Source of the DNA: Xanthoparmelia taractica | Taxonomy: Eukaryota > Ascomycota > Lecanoromycetes > Lecanorales > Parmeliaceae | Length of the DNA stretch: 64,000 nucleotides | Reading direction: 5' to 3' | NCBI GenBank assembly: GCA_033085395.1 | Contig: MU853183.1 | Span: 186,001-250,000, forward strand | Part shown: piece by piece, positions 1 to 11,152 of the stretch | How the letters are laid out: every line of letters begins with the position of its first letter | Position numbering within the stretch: position 1 is the first letter of the stretch | Notes under the pieces: generated by a model | What the model saw: only the letters and a program-made list of their open reading frames with translations | Told to the model about the DNA's origin: nothing | The model's database searches: none | Made by a program: the position numbers and the translations under genes

Positions 1-636
1 TTGACGAAGGCCCATATCATTGTCCGGTGTTGTAGTAAAAATGCATTCCGTGATCGCATGAAATCCGTCATGTGGCCACTTGGAGCTGGCTAGAGTCTGT
101 AATTTGTGCTTTGCTAAATCCTTCAACTCGGGGATGTCGTACTTCTCCGCGACAGCATAGACAAGAACATTGTTCATCATCCTGGGGCCGTGCGGGGCAG
201 CGCCATCCGAAGCTGTGCCTGGATCTGTCTCTTCTTCGGTCGTGTTTGAGGTCTTGCGCCTTAGATGAGGTAGAGGCGATTGGTCTATAGCCACGTGTTC
301 TGCCCGAACGCCGGGAACGTCTTCGTCTGGATAGTCTAACGTGTAAAGATATAGGAGCATGCGATTGACCGTCTGTGGGTCATCGTCATTCATGCTGATT
401 ATAGCAGTCTTTGCCTATTAGCCCAAGTCAGCTTGGCTAACACCTTCCTCATGGCTGATACTTACCATGAATTCTTCTTTGCATACTGCGGCAAAGAAAG
501 TCGAACGAGGACAAATGATAGAGCGGTGAAGCTTGTACTCTGTTGAACCACAACGTACTGTAATGTCCGAATACAGCTGAGAGGCCCAGAGAGACACGTT
601 GCCAGTTATGACACGATCTTTGTGAATGTCGGCCAT
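1..636 (-). CDS. BTB/POZ domain protein, 3' part beyond the window
   Basis: Exon 1 runs 636-466 and exon 2 runs 414 to the left edge. They are joined across a 51-bp GTAAGT...TAG intron (415-465) that restores the frame. The product shows the BTB/POZ core: SDITVRCGSTEYKLHRSIIC, then STFFAAVCKEEF, then after the splice DDPQTVNRMLLYLYTLDY, followed by an acidic linker and a helix reading VYAVAEKYDIPELKDLAKHK. This is the usual layout of small fungal BTB proteins, which are thought to act as protein-interaction modules, sometimes as Cullin-3 substrate adaptors. The stop codon lies outside the window, so the gene is partial. The start is the first ATG of the frame, a few residues before the BTB fold. 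No specific partner can be inferred. The family call is secure and the function is unknown. Confidence 0.85.
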
Positions 637-1255
637 GCTGTTGAGTGGATCAAGGCTGTTGTGCTGTACGAAGGATAGTTCTAGCTGGTGGGCTGCTTTT
701 CGAGGTTAACGAAATTATAGTCTTGATACATGGGAAACACGCGTGGTGTGTAAGGTCTTGGTTCCGCAATCAAAGAAGGCATTTTTCAGCTATGTTGGCT
801 GGTGTTAAAGATATGGAGTCGCCTTTCCCTCGTTAAAGAAGTCTCGCTGACCAACTGAGAGGACTTAGGTTTCATTTCCTTGCACTTAATTCGTGTAAGA
901 TAGGTACTTAGGTCTCGTCCGTAAGGAGTGATATGGAGGCCTTAGACGCTACTTACGCGGCTTGTGTTGACGCTCCCAGCCATCATCAATCCAGCCACCA
1001 CGGCCCTTGAGGGCAGTGCCGTGCTATGATGGTGATTCAGAGGGGTCCCGAATGATCTAGATTTAAGCAATCAATCAAGCAATCAGTCGCACCATCAAGC
1101 AATCAAAGCGAGGCTTGGCATAGCGAGAAGCAGGCTGCCCTTTCTGCATGTTTGTATAGAATGCTTCCTAAAGGGGCTGCATATGGGAGATGGGATGCGT
1201 GCTAATAATGCTATTACAATGAGATCGAAATCTCATCAACAATCACGGGCTTGGA
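637..1255. other. Intergenic, no gene seen
   Basis: About 620 bp between the BTB start and the 3' end of the metalloprotease gene. It contains a short imperfect direct repeat of the type CAATCAAGCAATCA around 1069-1107. I see no credible coding frame or RNA gene. Confidence 0.5.
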
Positions 1256-2373
1256 TCAGGTTCTAGCTTTTGAGTACACTAAACCTAGAGGGTCATCCTG
1301 ATCATCCCGCGGGCTTTCAAGCACAGAAAGTGTCGGTATGTTAGGAGGCTTGTTAACGGAAGTAGCAAGAGATGGCTGGGTACCTGCAGCATCGATGAGG
1401 AGAAGTGGGGTTGGATTACCCTTGTTGTGGTCTCTTAAGAAAGGCGGCTGGTCAGGATCTGGAACTTTGGTGCACCCTTGTTCAGCCACTATGCGGAGTC
1501 AGTGTTGCTCACAAGTACGGAAACTCTGGAGCACTTACTGGCAACGTAGAATTGATAATTCTGGGGATTGTGGACCGAATCTAATGGATCTAATGCCACG
1601 CAATCGTTTATACGATAAGTCTCTGGCGGATCGGTGTACACTCCTAGGGAAGCCTTTCCCAGATAAAAATGCACCATCTCGTGGATGACAAGGTAGGTCA
1701 AGTACATGCTCAGAGCTTCTCCACCACCTAGAAATCTATTCTCTCTGACGGAAGGACATGTCTTGCTTTGTGGCGCGATTTTGCCTCGCCAGAAACTCGC
1801 GTAAAGGAAGATGTAGCTGGGACCCCCCAAGTAGAAGGCCTGTCCCGCGTATGGCTGGTTGCAAACCTTCCATGGATCGACCTCGAAAAATTTGTATTGT
1901 CTTATCGTGCTGGGCGTGACACAAGCGAAACGAGGTGCAGATGGCACAGACGGATTTGGTTTAAGACCCTTCACTGGTTGAGCTGAAGCAATGGAGCGCA
2001 AAACACCTCGGACATAAGTGGAGGTTGCGCCATCTTTAAACAGCGCTTTGAAGCCATGCTGACCATCAAGTCCAAGCCCAACGTCCTTCAACGCTGGTGT
2101 GAGTGCTGTGACCGCTTTGGTCAACACGTCCACCAGCGTTCCTGTATTGGCGCCGCAGCCTTCAATGACAAAAGGGAAGCCATCTGGAACCACAGTAAGA
2201 TCTGTTGGTGTAACGGTAGTATTGTCTAAAGCCGGGAGGCCTTAGCATGTGTTGTAAGAGAAGGAGGCGACAGGATCCGTACCTGGATATTTGAGGGAAG
2301 CATATTGCGGCAGGCCAGAAGATGGACTAAGGACCAAGGCGATGACCCATACTATACTACAACGATATCGCAT
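1256..2373 (-). CDS. Secreted HExxH metalloprotease-like protein (M35/aspzincin-like)
   Basis: Three exons, 2373-2283, 2225-1539 and 1488-1256, with introns 2226-2282 (GTACGG...TAG) and 1489-1538 (GTAAGT...TAG), give 336 aa. The start at 2373 is followed by a basic-hydrophobic stretch (MRYRCSIVWVIALVLSP) that reads as a signal peptide. The zinc-binding motif is HEMVH in LVIHEMVHFYLGKASLG. Downstream is NPQNYQFYVASK, which resembles the Asn-Tyr region after the third ligand in M35-type (deuterolysin/lysine-specific) endopeptidases, where an Asp completes the site. Several Cys residues fit an extracellular protein. Exon 3 encodes a Pro/Asp-rich tail with no recognised domain. Family knowledge suggests a secreted zinc endopeptidase. 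Activity, substrate and the last intron are inferences; if that intron were retained the protein would end at 1489. Confidence 0.72.
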
Positions 2374-3108
2374 ATTCGAATGGCATTTAGGAGACCTCCA
2401 AACTCTGTGAATGAACACAAGAGCCGGGAACGCAAGACTTGATAAAGGCACGGTTGTAGTCCATCTTCACTACCGACGGTTTGGGGGATTTGCACTAGAA
2501 CTCCGTCAGAGAATCCGTGGCGAAGCCATGTTGAAGCTATACCAAATGCACCAGCTCTGCCATGAAACTTGCCTTTTCCTCCAATATAGTAGCCATGCGA
2601 TATCACGCAGGCCAAGCGCTTAGCTACAGGGACCGCAGAGCCACGATGCTCTTTCTACACACCATGTACCACTGCATGGCACATGGAATACCTCTAGGAT
2701 AGACACGTGGTCAATGCTCGATGGAGAACCCAGATCTCAGACGGCGCATGTCGGCTTTCACTTGGAATATAACAGTATACACTATACACTATACAGTGAT
2801 ACACGGCCATTGGCGTCTGGCGAGTGGCTAGACGGCCCGCGCAAAAGTCTAACAGATCGATGAAACGTTCTTTGCTATTTCCTGAAGGCATTGAGAAAGC
2901 CTAGGAGCGAATTGGCGAAGTAGATAGCTTTGTAGCGGAGAAAAAGCTCAAGCCTTGAGATTGGAAGGTCTTGGCATGATTTGTTGTAGGGCTGAGAACA
3001 AGAGCGCATTTCGCGTGCTCTACCAACACGACCTTTCTGTTGGATTGCCATAGAGAATCTTGGTAGTCTGTGAGGCATTGAAGAGCTAAAATTTTGTGTG
3101 TTGCAACA
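2374..3108. other. Intergenic, divergent promoter region between metalloprotease and ARP9
   Basis: About 735 bp separating two divergently transcribed genes, so it should hold both promoters. A short TATACAC-type repeat lies near 2770-2800. The small open frames here look like chance frames. Confidence 0.4.
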
Positions 3109-5303
3109 ATGCCACCGTTTAAAGATGAACATGTTCTGGTAAGCCTATCCATATACTCGTTGCGCCTGCCCCGACACGCTTCTTTCAGTGCGACATCGAG
3201 CTGACTTTTGACGCCTCCTAGATCATTGCTCCGGGGTCGCAGACCACTCTCGCCCAACTTGGCCTCCCGGAGTCCTTTACACCCGCTCGCCTACGCCTCC
3301 CAACACGCATGTTCCCCGCGGAGAAAAAGGGCGAATGGGAAGCAACGAGGATACGAGAGCGGAAACCAACAAATACTTCAAATAAGACTGAACCGAACGG
3401 ACATGCTGATGGCGATATCACGATGGGTGAGGTGACTGGTACTACGGATCCTCAAGCAGCGGCGGAAGAGCAAGACGATGACCCAAAATTTGAGGAAGAT
3501 CCTACGAGCGAGGAGGGAGCGGTGTATCCATTGCGTGATGGACGAATAGTGGACTGGTCGTGTTTCTTTGCTCTCCTCACTCACATTTACAATACTATAG
3601 GCCCGCCATTTCACACGCCAATACTGGTCATCTCGCAACCAGCATGGACGGCGCAAGATCATGAGAGCCTGACACAGTTCATCTTTGAAAAGTTCAAGAC
3701 ACCGGCATTCTGCTTGATGGACTCGGCATTGGCTGTTTGCTACGCCTATGCTACGCCTACAGCTACGGTGGTCGATGTCGGGTTCGGAAAGTGTGACATC
3801 ACAGCGGTGAACGAATTTCTGGTCAGTGATCTCGGAAGAGGGTCTGCGTTGCCAGGTTGCGGTGGGGAGGCGATGACACAAAGACTGCACCATCTGCTCG
3901 GTGAAAAAGGATTCACAAGCGATGTGTGCGAGCAGCTGAAGAAGAGTTCAATCTGCGAAATACTACCTCCGGGGACGGAGATGCCAGCCGAGGCTGAAGC
4001 CAATGCTGTTGCATCCAATCCAGCGGCCGCAGCCTCCACTGGAGCTTCTGGCTCTGGTACTGGGCAAAGAGGGAGTATTGCTGCCCAAGGTGGGGCACCT
4101 CGAGGTCCTGGGATCAACACCGAGGTTGGGGACGAAGCCGAGGATCGAGAATTCAAAGAAGGAGAGGATGACGAAGGTGTCCTCGATGTGGCTGCGATTG
4201 TTGCCAGCGGAAAGACCAGCGAGTTTCTTGCCAAAAAGGAGAGGGAAAAGCAAGCCAAAGCAGCAGCCAAGAAGGACGCTGCCGACGCAGCAGCAGTGGC
4301 TAAAGAAAGAAGCCTTCCTAACTCGAAGCGCGTTAAGGCCACTTTTCATTACCACGAGCGGAGACCCCTAGAGGATCTCAACGTGAATGGGAAGCGAGCC
4401 ATGGATGGTGAGAGTGGTCAAGATGGCGGAGAGCCGAAAAGACAAAAGACTCCTGAGCCGGGAGTTGATAGCGCCGCCCCGACAACAGAAAACGCAGCTG
4501 CTGCGCGTAGAGAAGAGCGAAAGGAGGAGAGACGGCGGAACCGAGAAGGCACCGCTTTTATCCGGAAAAGTGCGGAAGTTGGCCTGGAGAGGTTTCAGGC
4601 TGCCAGTGGTGGAATTCTTGACCAGATTGCGGATGCGATACATCGATGCATTCTTTCGTACCCTGATATCAGCAAGCGCAGCGACCTTTGGGACTCTCTT
4701 ATCATCTTGGGCAATGGTAGCAAAGTGAAAGGAAGGTCATCCTATTTTCTCGTTTTCGCTAGACTAACAATCGCAGTAGGTTTCAAGGAGGCTTTAGTTG
4801 GGACCCTGAACTCGAGATACCTCATATCCCCATCCAGTGCTACCATTTTCACCTCCGAGCTCCCATCCAACATCACGACACCCGTGGCCACTGGAGCAAA
4901 TACTCCCCAACCTCAACACCACCCTCCAACACACCACGGACCTGGCGTCAACCCTCTCCTCCTCGCCGCAACCACAGCCTCGAACCCCAACCTCGCTCCG
5001 CCTGGACAGTCACAACAGCAATTACATCAGCAACTCCAGCTTCAACAGTATCATCAGCAGCAAATGCAACAATCTCACCAACACTCGAGTCATGCGCAGA
5101 CGCCGACGAGTATCAAGCTGCTCAGAATGCCGGAATACTTTCCAGAGTGGAAAGATTTTGGGATGGAGGAAGCGGGGTTCTTGGGTGCGCAGGTCGCTGC
5201 CAAGGTCGTTTTCGTGGTGGATCAGGGCATTAGCAAGGGGTTCATGTCGAGGACGGAGTATAATGAGCTGGGTCCTCAAGGGATTCACGAGAGCTGCCTT
5301 TAG
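3109..5303 (+). CDS. ARP9: Actin-related protein Arp9, SWI/SNF and RSC chromatin-remodelling subunit
   Basis: A 30-nt first exon (3109-3138) is followed by an intron at 3139-3221 (GTAAGC...CTAG). The joined N-terminus reads MPPFKDEHVLIIAPGSQ, the typical start of filamentous-fungal Arp9. Actin-fold segments follow: ILVISQPAW, CLMDSALAVCYAYA, VVDVGFGKCDITAV and a GCGGEAMTQRL region. A long Ala/Glu/Lys-rich insertion (roughly residues 240-420) interrupts the fold. Near the C-terminus come LWDSLIILGNGSKV, a Gln/His-rich stretch and FLGAQVAAKVVFVVDQG. In yeast Arp9 pairs with Arp7 on the HSA helix of Snf2/Sth1, acts in the nucleus and does not hydrolyse ATP. A 48-nt stretch at 4732-4779 interrupts the conserved SKVKG-FKEAL junction with intron-like features but no GT donor (see findings). 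If retained, the protein is about 703 aa; if removed, 687 aa. Confidence 0.93.
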
Positions 5304-6300
5304 ACAGATTTTTTCCATCATTGGATCAAGGAGTGATGATGTGTGATAATATTTTCACTGATATCCAATGAATGTCTACATAGTATCTAGCGAATCCCGT
5401 CCTTTAATATGGCGTTGCGAGACATGGCGGCTATCTTGAGGACCCTTGCCCTCTGAATCCTAATTTTGTTCACTTCTTTCTCGCTGCAAATCCCTTCTTC
5501 TTCATCACCATCTCACGAACCTAGCGTTTGCCACCGGCTAAGTACTCAACGCTTTCCCTTACACCCCTCCCATCTTTCCCCAGACAGCTCTGTTTTTTTG
5601 GAAGCAGAGCATTGAGTTCCATCAGACATAGGCATGGAGCCGGCACTTCTGACCAGTATCGATACTCTCCTGCCTCTTCTTTTGAGAGTTGTCCAGGTTA
5701 GTAACCACAAGTAGTGCTTGCTCGGACGTTAAGCTTGCAATAATTCGCTCTGCCAGACCGGGGGAACGGCCTTCTGAGTCAGTATGTATGTGGTCGTACC
5801 CAAGGAGATTGTGCGTACCATCTGCCTCTATCCAGATGTATACAGTCAATCTATGGTGAATGTGTTTTGCGTTATTAAAGGGTATGGTTACTCGGCGATT
5901 TGTGGAGTTGGGGTTTGTTATAACTTTTCTAAATACGTAGACATTCCTATCATATCTAGTCTGTTGTGCCTTGAGGATGTTTGCAGTTAAATCAGCTGTT
6001 GCCGCATTCAAAGTCCAACCTATCCTAATGTTCAGACCGATCCATATCTGGACGAGAACAACCACAAGACAGTCGTCAAGAGCAACGTTCTCGCCGAAAA
6101 AATCCAGAACTGTGCTTACGTGCCTCCAAATCCGCGTTCTTGTTCGTACATTAAAACCGTGAACAGAGGAAAATATCTTTGCTAATTGTAACAGCTTCCT
6201 CTGAGACCACAGTCACTTTGCGAGCTCCGGCCCACGGTAAACCTCTCTGCGGAATGGATTCCGATTAAAGATATCGCTAACGTCACCCTCAAAGTCCACC
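5304..6300. other. Intergenic, possible unrecognised minus-strand frame
   Basis: Roughly 1 kb with no recognised gene. A minus-strand open frame of 147 codons lies at 5622-6065. It shows no known domain, signal peptide or splice-consistent extension, and overlaps short plus-strand frames of equal quality. I do not call it as a gene. Confidence 0.35.
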
Positions 6301-6630
6301 ATGAGCAGCACCACCACTTCATCCAAAACTCTTCCCGCTAGCTGGACAGACGACAAGGATGATTTACACGCTTCTCGCTTCTCAAGCAAGGAGTACGGTC
6401 TTGGGCCCGGGACGATGATCCTTTACAACAGTGCACTGTCCGCCTATCTCGTCGAATGTGACGGGAGATACCTCCTCTGGAACGAAAACTCGGATGAAAT
6501 CGATCAAATCCAGGAGCCAATAAAGCTCGAGGAGATTCTCAAGGTGCTTCCAGATGCTTCGAATTACAGGGTTCCGGACTATTCGAAGATGAAATTGGCG
6601 GGCGTGGAAGTCGAGCAGGAGAGTAAATAG
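6301..6630 (+). CDS. Small hypothetical protein, 109 aa
   Basis: A single open frame starting in a good fungal context (CCACCATGAGC). The Ser/Thr-rich N-terminus is followed by a compact folded-looking part (ALSAYLVECDGRYLLWNE, then KLEEILKVLPDASNYRVPDY) and a short charged tail. There is no signal peptide or membrane segment. Amino-acid composition and third-position preference look coding, but I do not recognise a family and assign no function. A 5' untranslated exon is possible because the upstream 60 bp contains GCTAAC, a branch-site-like motif. Confidence 0.6.
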   Translation: MSSTTTSSKTLPASWTDDKDDLHASRFSSKEYGLGPGTMILYNSALSAYLVECDGRYLLWNENSDEIDQIQEPIKLEEILKVLPDASNYRVPDYSKMKLAGVEVEQESK

Positions 6631-7206
6631 AGCACGTTATTTGCCGAAAGCGTTGAGTTTAGACGCTCAAAGAGGCGGAGACTTCGGCTGGATAGACAGA
6701 CAGGCCGTACATCAATCTAGCATATGCGTCTAGCCTTTCTATTGCATCTCTCGCAAATATTGTTCATACTCGATCTGTCTTCCTCTGTGCTTTCCTTTCA
6801 CTTACTGCGAATCTGCTGTATGCAACCTTTCCGGAATTCAATCATAACATTTGCACATGCGGTCAAATGATACTCTACACAAATCTCTCAAGCGCATGCA
6901 AAGCACCCATATCTGACGATCTTCACCTTCTCCGTGCGCACAAGCTTGGTTAATGGCAAGCGGCTGGTAAAAGGCTAGATTCTATTAGAATTGTTTTTAT
7001 ACTCATTCTCATGCTATAGATTCCCTAGAAGAATTACAGGCTGCTTTGCACTCGCCAAAAATGCCATGACACCTGTATTGACTCTTTCGAATGTGCAATT
7101 AGACAGGAAAAGACAAGTACATGACGGTCTTGATAAGGAGTTCCCATACCGAAATGCCAGCCAGCACTAAACTTGCGTATAGTACTTCTATCTTATACAC
7201 AGTCTT
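6631..7206. other. Intergenic, convergent 3' ends
   Basis: About 575 bp between two genes transcribed towards each other. I see no gene or clear repeat here. Confidence 0.4.
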
Positions 7207-10200
7207 CTATTGGTCCGATATCACGAAAAGAGGGATTGGTCTTGTACGACGCGCCTCTTTTCGAATATTCTCTGAATACTCCCGATGTGGTTTTTCTTTG
7301 TCAATGAAGGTCTTCACCGCTGTGGTGAATGAAGGTGCTCTCCAGCTCATCAAGAGAGTACCTTCAGAAAGGTGGGACATCAGGCGCAAGGTGCCATGTC
7401 TGCCGAGCCATACGTCTGAATTAGCCTCCATACCTCTTACGCTCCATCGTGAGGTCCACCCGTCTGTGGTCTCGTGGCTGTAAGCATGTTTCCTGCGTAT
7501 TCCGCGTGGTTTGTTTAGACTGTTGATTATCAGAGCCGTTCGGAGGACAGAGCGACCTGACCGGTCACATGTAGAACCAAACTTGTGCTTGAATCCGAGA
7601 CATTCATCTCCGATGACGGCCATGCAGCAACTGTTCTCGCTGTCTTTCAATAGTCCGATCCAGCTATGTTCTCTCGGCCCAATAGCAATCAACTCTGGCC
7701 GCGCTGTGGCTTTGGACGATAGAATGGCACTCAACTGTCCCTCGTGGTTGACACCAGTCTTCTCAAGAGCTTTCAGGCACACTAGTACTGCCCGGCCAAA
7801 GTCTTCCTGGTGTTGTGTATGCCTTTCCCATATGTGCTGTAAGGCATCACCATCTTCTCTAAACCTTTTCAGCGCCTCGAAATAGGCTTGCTTGGCACAG
7901 TCTGTTTTCCACCTGAACGATCTGAGGTACTGATACATGGAGCCGAGGCCAAGAATCCGACCTAGCTGTACACTTTGAGCATTTTGCGTGCACAAGGAGA
8001 CCTCAAGGCCGTAAAAATCTTGCAAGATTTGCGGATCACGAACCTCTGGCGTGGTCATCCAAAGCTCTACAAGTGCTTGTTTCAAAGATTGACCACGCCG
8101 CTTATATTGTTTCGATGCGCTGACAGCCATGCCACCATGACCAGCTTGGAGTTGGTATGTCTCCGAGTCTTGGTAAGTATGTTCCTTCACAGTCCCAAGC
8201 ATTTGTACCCTGCCATCATGATCCAGTACCGATCTTCTTTTGTCAAGGTCGAACCTGCAATCTCTCTTTGCGGTCAATCTTTCACAGCCAGCTGCTACCG
8301 CCCCTATCAGCAACGTTTCGATACCGTCGAAATTCTCATCTACCATATCGGGAAAGACAGGCTTTTCGGTATCTGGAGAGTACTCTGAACCGGCTTCGAT
8401 TGTGGTGTTCGAGATCCAGTGACATAGTGCCTCGTTTTCAAGAAGGCGAGGAGTGGCTTTCTGAGACTTCCATTTGTATATGTATCCATTGCCGACAACA
8501 TACCGAGTGCAAGAGTCATGTCTTTCAGGGTCAATCACCTTCCATAGTGGACCCCATATGTCTGCGAAGTCCTCAACCTTGGTAGACAAGAAGAGATGAC
8601 CACGGGCCTCCCAGTCACTCGATGAAAAGACCCACACAGGTTTGGAATTATGGAACGAATCTAGACACTGCAGATGACAGCGACTCAGCTTAATTGAGGG
8701 GATCTGCAACTTGTGTAATGACGTAAATGGGCCGAGAACATCTATTACAGCAATATCCTCTCCTAGGTATTCTTCGTCAAATCGACTAAGATGAGCTCCA
8801 GCGTAACTCGCCACAGCAAGATCAACTGTATTAACTACAAGTCTCAGGACCGCTGGGATCGACAGTTTAATGCTGGGGTCGGAAGGAGAAGCTCGAACCA
8901 ACTCGAAAATTGTCAAAAACCTCGTGCAGCAAGGGATAGCCAGGAGTAAGTCACCTTGCCCTCTCAAGGCTTGTTCGAAGAGCACATTAGCCGATGATGT
9001 GGCAGGTGGAGTAGGCCGGGCAGAGTCTGCAACCTTGCTCAGTACCGACTCAATCTCCCTCAGTATTTCTAAGATCTGCTGAACATCGATGGGCAATAGT
9101 CTGGCTACGTTTTCGCGATAGGGATCTATGGTCAGCATGCTGAACTTCTGCAGACAGAAGCCATCATGTTGCAGCCTTCTCAGGTTTGAATAGGTCTGAG
9201 CATTAACGTTCCGGCATTCCAGTATTTCAAGCAGGTCATTTGCGAAGGCGTTGTGAGTGACACCTACGTCTTGGCAAATTCGCTTGACTTCGGAGTCAGG
9301 TATAGGCTCAAAACCGTCGGGCATAAGCCCTTCTAGAGGCTCAGGATACCCAGGACAAGGCTCGAAACGTGCTTTATTTTCGGCTAACGTACGTGGCGAG
9401 TGGTTGTTGCTGTATATTTGCAGCGTAGAATGCTGATAGACGAGATGTGCAAGGTTACTTAGTCTGTCAAAATATTCCACTGGATTGGAGATACGGTCTC
9501 TGAGGCTCGCTAATGGCGAATCATATTCTGGTGGTGTCAAATCGCTAGTTGCGACGTCTTCATCTTCGTCGCTCATGATCTCGTATCCAGAACCAGAGCT
9601 ATTGTCCCCTGTCGCTCTTGAAACGCCGCCGCTCATGGTCTCATCTTCGGATCCAGCGCTATTGTTCCCCGTCGCTAGTAAATCGCCAATTGCGGCGTCT
9701 TCATCGCCGCCACTCATGATCTCGTATCTGGATCCAGAGCTATAGTCCTCCGTCGCTTCGGGGAGGGGAACCTGCGTGCGCTCGTCCAAGGTTAGATTAC
9801 GTTCGCCGGCTTCTTGAAGCGCGTCGCTCTCGTGGCCTTTGTATGATGTTGCCTGCAATGCTTTTTCCTGCTGTCCACTTTGAGCGTTGACGTCCGCCCC
9901 GCTTTTCCGCAGTAGCTTAATCCATGATGCTGGCTGTAGTGTTTTGACAAATTTTTTACCTTGAGCGTTGACATTCGCCTCTTTCTTCAACAGTCGCTCC
10001 ACTTTCTTCTTACGTGCATTTGATGCCTCCTGCAGTGGAGCGCTTTGATCGTCAAACTTTGCCCTTTTCTCCAACAGTAGCTCCACCACTTCCACATGTC
10101 CTCTCCGTGATGCCGCCTGCAGTGCCCTACCATATGGTCCACCTTGAGCGTTGACGTCCGCCCCATTTTCCAACAGTAGCTTCACCAGTTTCTCGTTTCC

Positions 10201-11152
10201 TGCATATGATGCCGCCTGCAGTGCATTACCATATCGTCCACCTTGAGCGTTGACGTCCGCCCCATTTTCCAACAGTAGCTTCACCAGTTTCTCGTTTCCT
10301 GCATATGATGTCGCCTGCAGTGCACTATCATGAGATTCATCTTGAGCGTTGACGTCCGCCCCATTTTCCAACAGTAGCTTCACCAATTTCTCGTTTCCTG
10401 CATATGATGCCGCCTGCAGTGCACTATCATGAGATTCATCTTGAGCGTTGACGTCCGCCCCATTTTCCAACAGTAGCTCCACCATTTCCACATGTCCTCT
10501 CCGTGATGCCGCCTGTAGTGCCCCACCATATAGTCCACTTTGAGCGTTGACGTCCGCCCCATTTTCCAACAGTAGCTTCACCAGTTTCTCGTTTCCTGCA
10601 TATGATGCCGCCTGCANNNNNNNNNNNNNNNNNNNNNNNNNNNNNNNNNNNNNNNNNNNNNNNNNNNNNNNNNNNNNNNNNNNNNNNNNNNNNNNNNNNN
10701 NNNNNNNNNNNNNNNNGTGCCCTACCATATAGTCCACCTTGAGCGTTGACGTCCGCCCCATTTTCCAACAGTAGCTTCACCAATTTCTCGTTTCCTACAT
10801 ATGATGCCGCCTGCAGTGCATTACCATATGATCCACCTTGAGCGTTGACATCCGCTCCGTTCCTTAACAGCAGCTCCATCACTTCCATATGTCCTCCCCA
10901 TAATGCCGTCTGCAGTGCATTACCATATGGTCCACCTTGAGCGTTGACATCCGCTCCGTTCCTTAACAGCAGCTCCATCACTTCCATATGTCCTCTCCAT
11001 GATGCCGCCTGCAGTGCATTACCAAATGGTCCACCATGAGCGTTGATGTCCAGGCCCTCTGCATTCAGCAAGAGCTCCACTTGTTTCTCGTTACCCTCAT
11101 CAGCTGCCTTGTACAGTGCCATCAAATCGGGGGCCGGCGGTATTGGTGGCAT
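7207..11152 (-). CDS. Ankyrin-repeat protein with a large uncharacterised C-terminal region (assembly gap inside)
   Basis: Starts at 11152 (MPPIPPAPDLMALYKAADEG) and ends at 7207, with no intron needed. The N-terminal part is a run of about 13 ankyrin repeats, most exactly 34 aa (102 bp), built on the pattern GNEKLVKLLLENGADVNAQ. Four lie before the N gap at 10617-10716 and about five good copies plus degenerate ones follow. An acidic linker comes next, with three imperfect copies of an SGSxYEIMSGGDED motif. A region of about 700 aa follows with no nucleotide-binding or HET motif that I can see. The gap of exactly 100 N changes the reading frame between the two halves. The flanking bases match a continuous repeat, so the break is most likely an assembly artefact and not a mutation. 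Repeat-rich ankyrin proteins in fungi are often linked to recognition or scaffold roles; that is inference here. Function is unknown. Confidence 0.82.
9840..11090 (-). repeat. Near-identical 102-bp coding repeats (ankyrin array)
   Basis: Tandem 102-bp units inside the ankyrin gene. Two module types alternate, one encoding YAGNEKLVKLLLENGADVN and one RRGHVEMVELLLENGADVN. Loop variants (GGPYGNAL, DESHDSAL, SGLYGGAL) are shuffled among them. Copies between about 10080 and 10820 are almost identical at DNA level, while the outer copies are degenerate, especially 9840-10060. Confidence 0.9.
10617..10716. other. Assembly gap, exactly 100 N
   Basis: A run of exactly 100 N, the conventional size for a gap of unknown length. 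The bases either side, read through the gap, reproduce the normal repeat junction found at 10120-10140. The true gap is therefore probably zero or a whole number of 102-bp units. Confidence 0.95.

Noticed and set aside
1066..1110. CAATCAAGCAATC short repeats considered as a CRISPR-like array
   Set aside because: No spacer structure, units too short and imperfect, and the genome is eukaryotic.
5622..6065. 147-codon minus-strand frame
   Set aside because: No family resemblance, no splice partner, no promoter or start context that stands out. It could be a real orphan gene but I cannot support it.
10547..10732. Frames reading through the N run
   Set aside because: Contain unknown residues only; artefacts of the gap.
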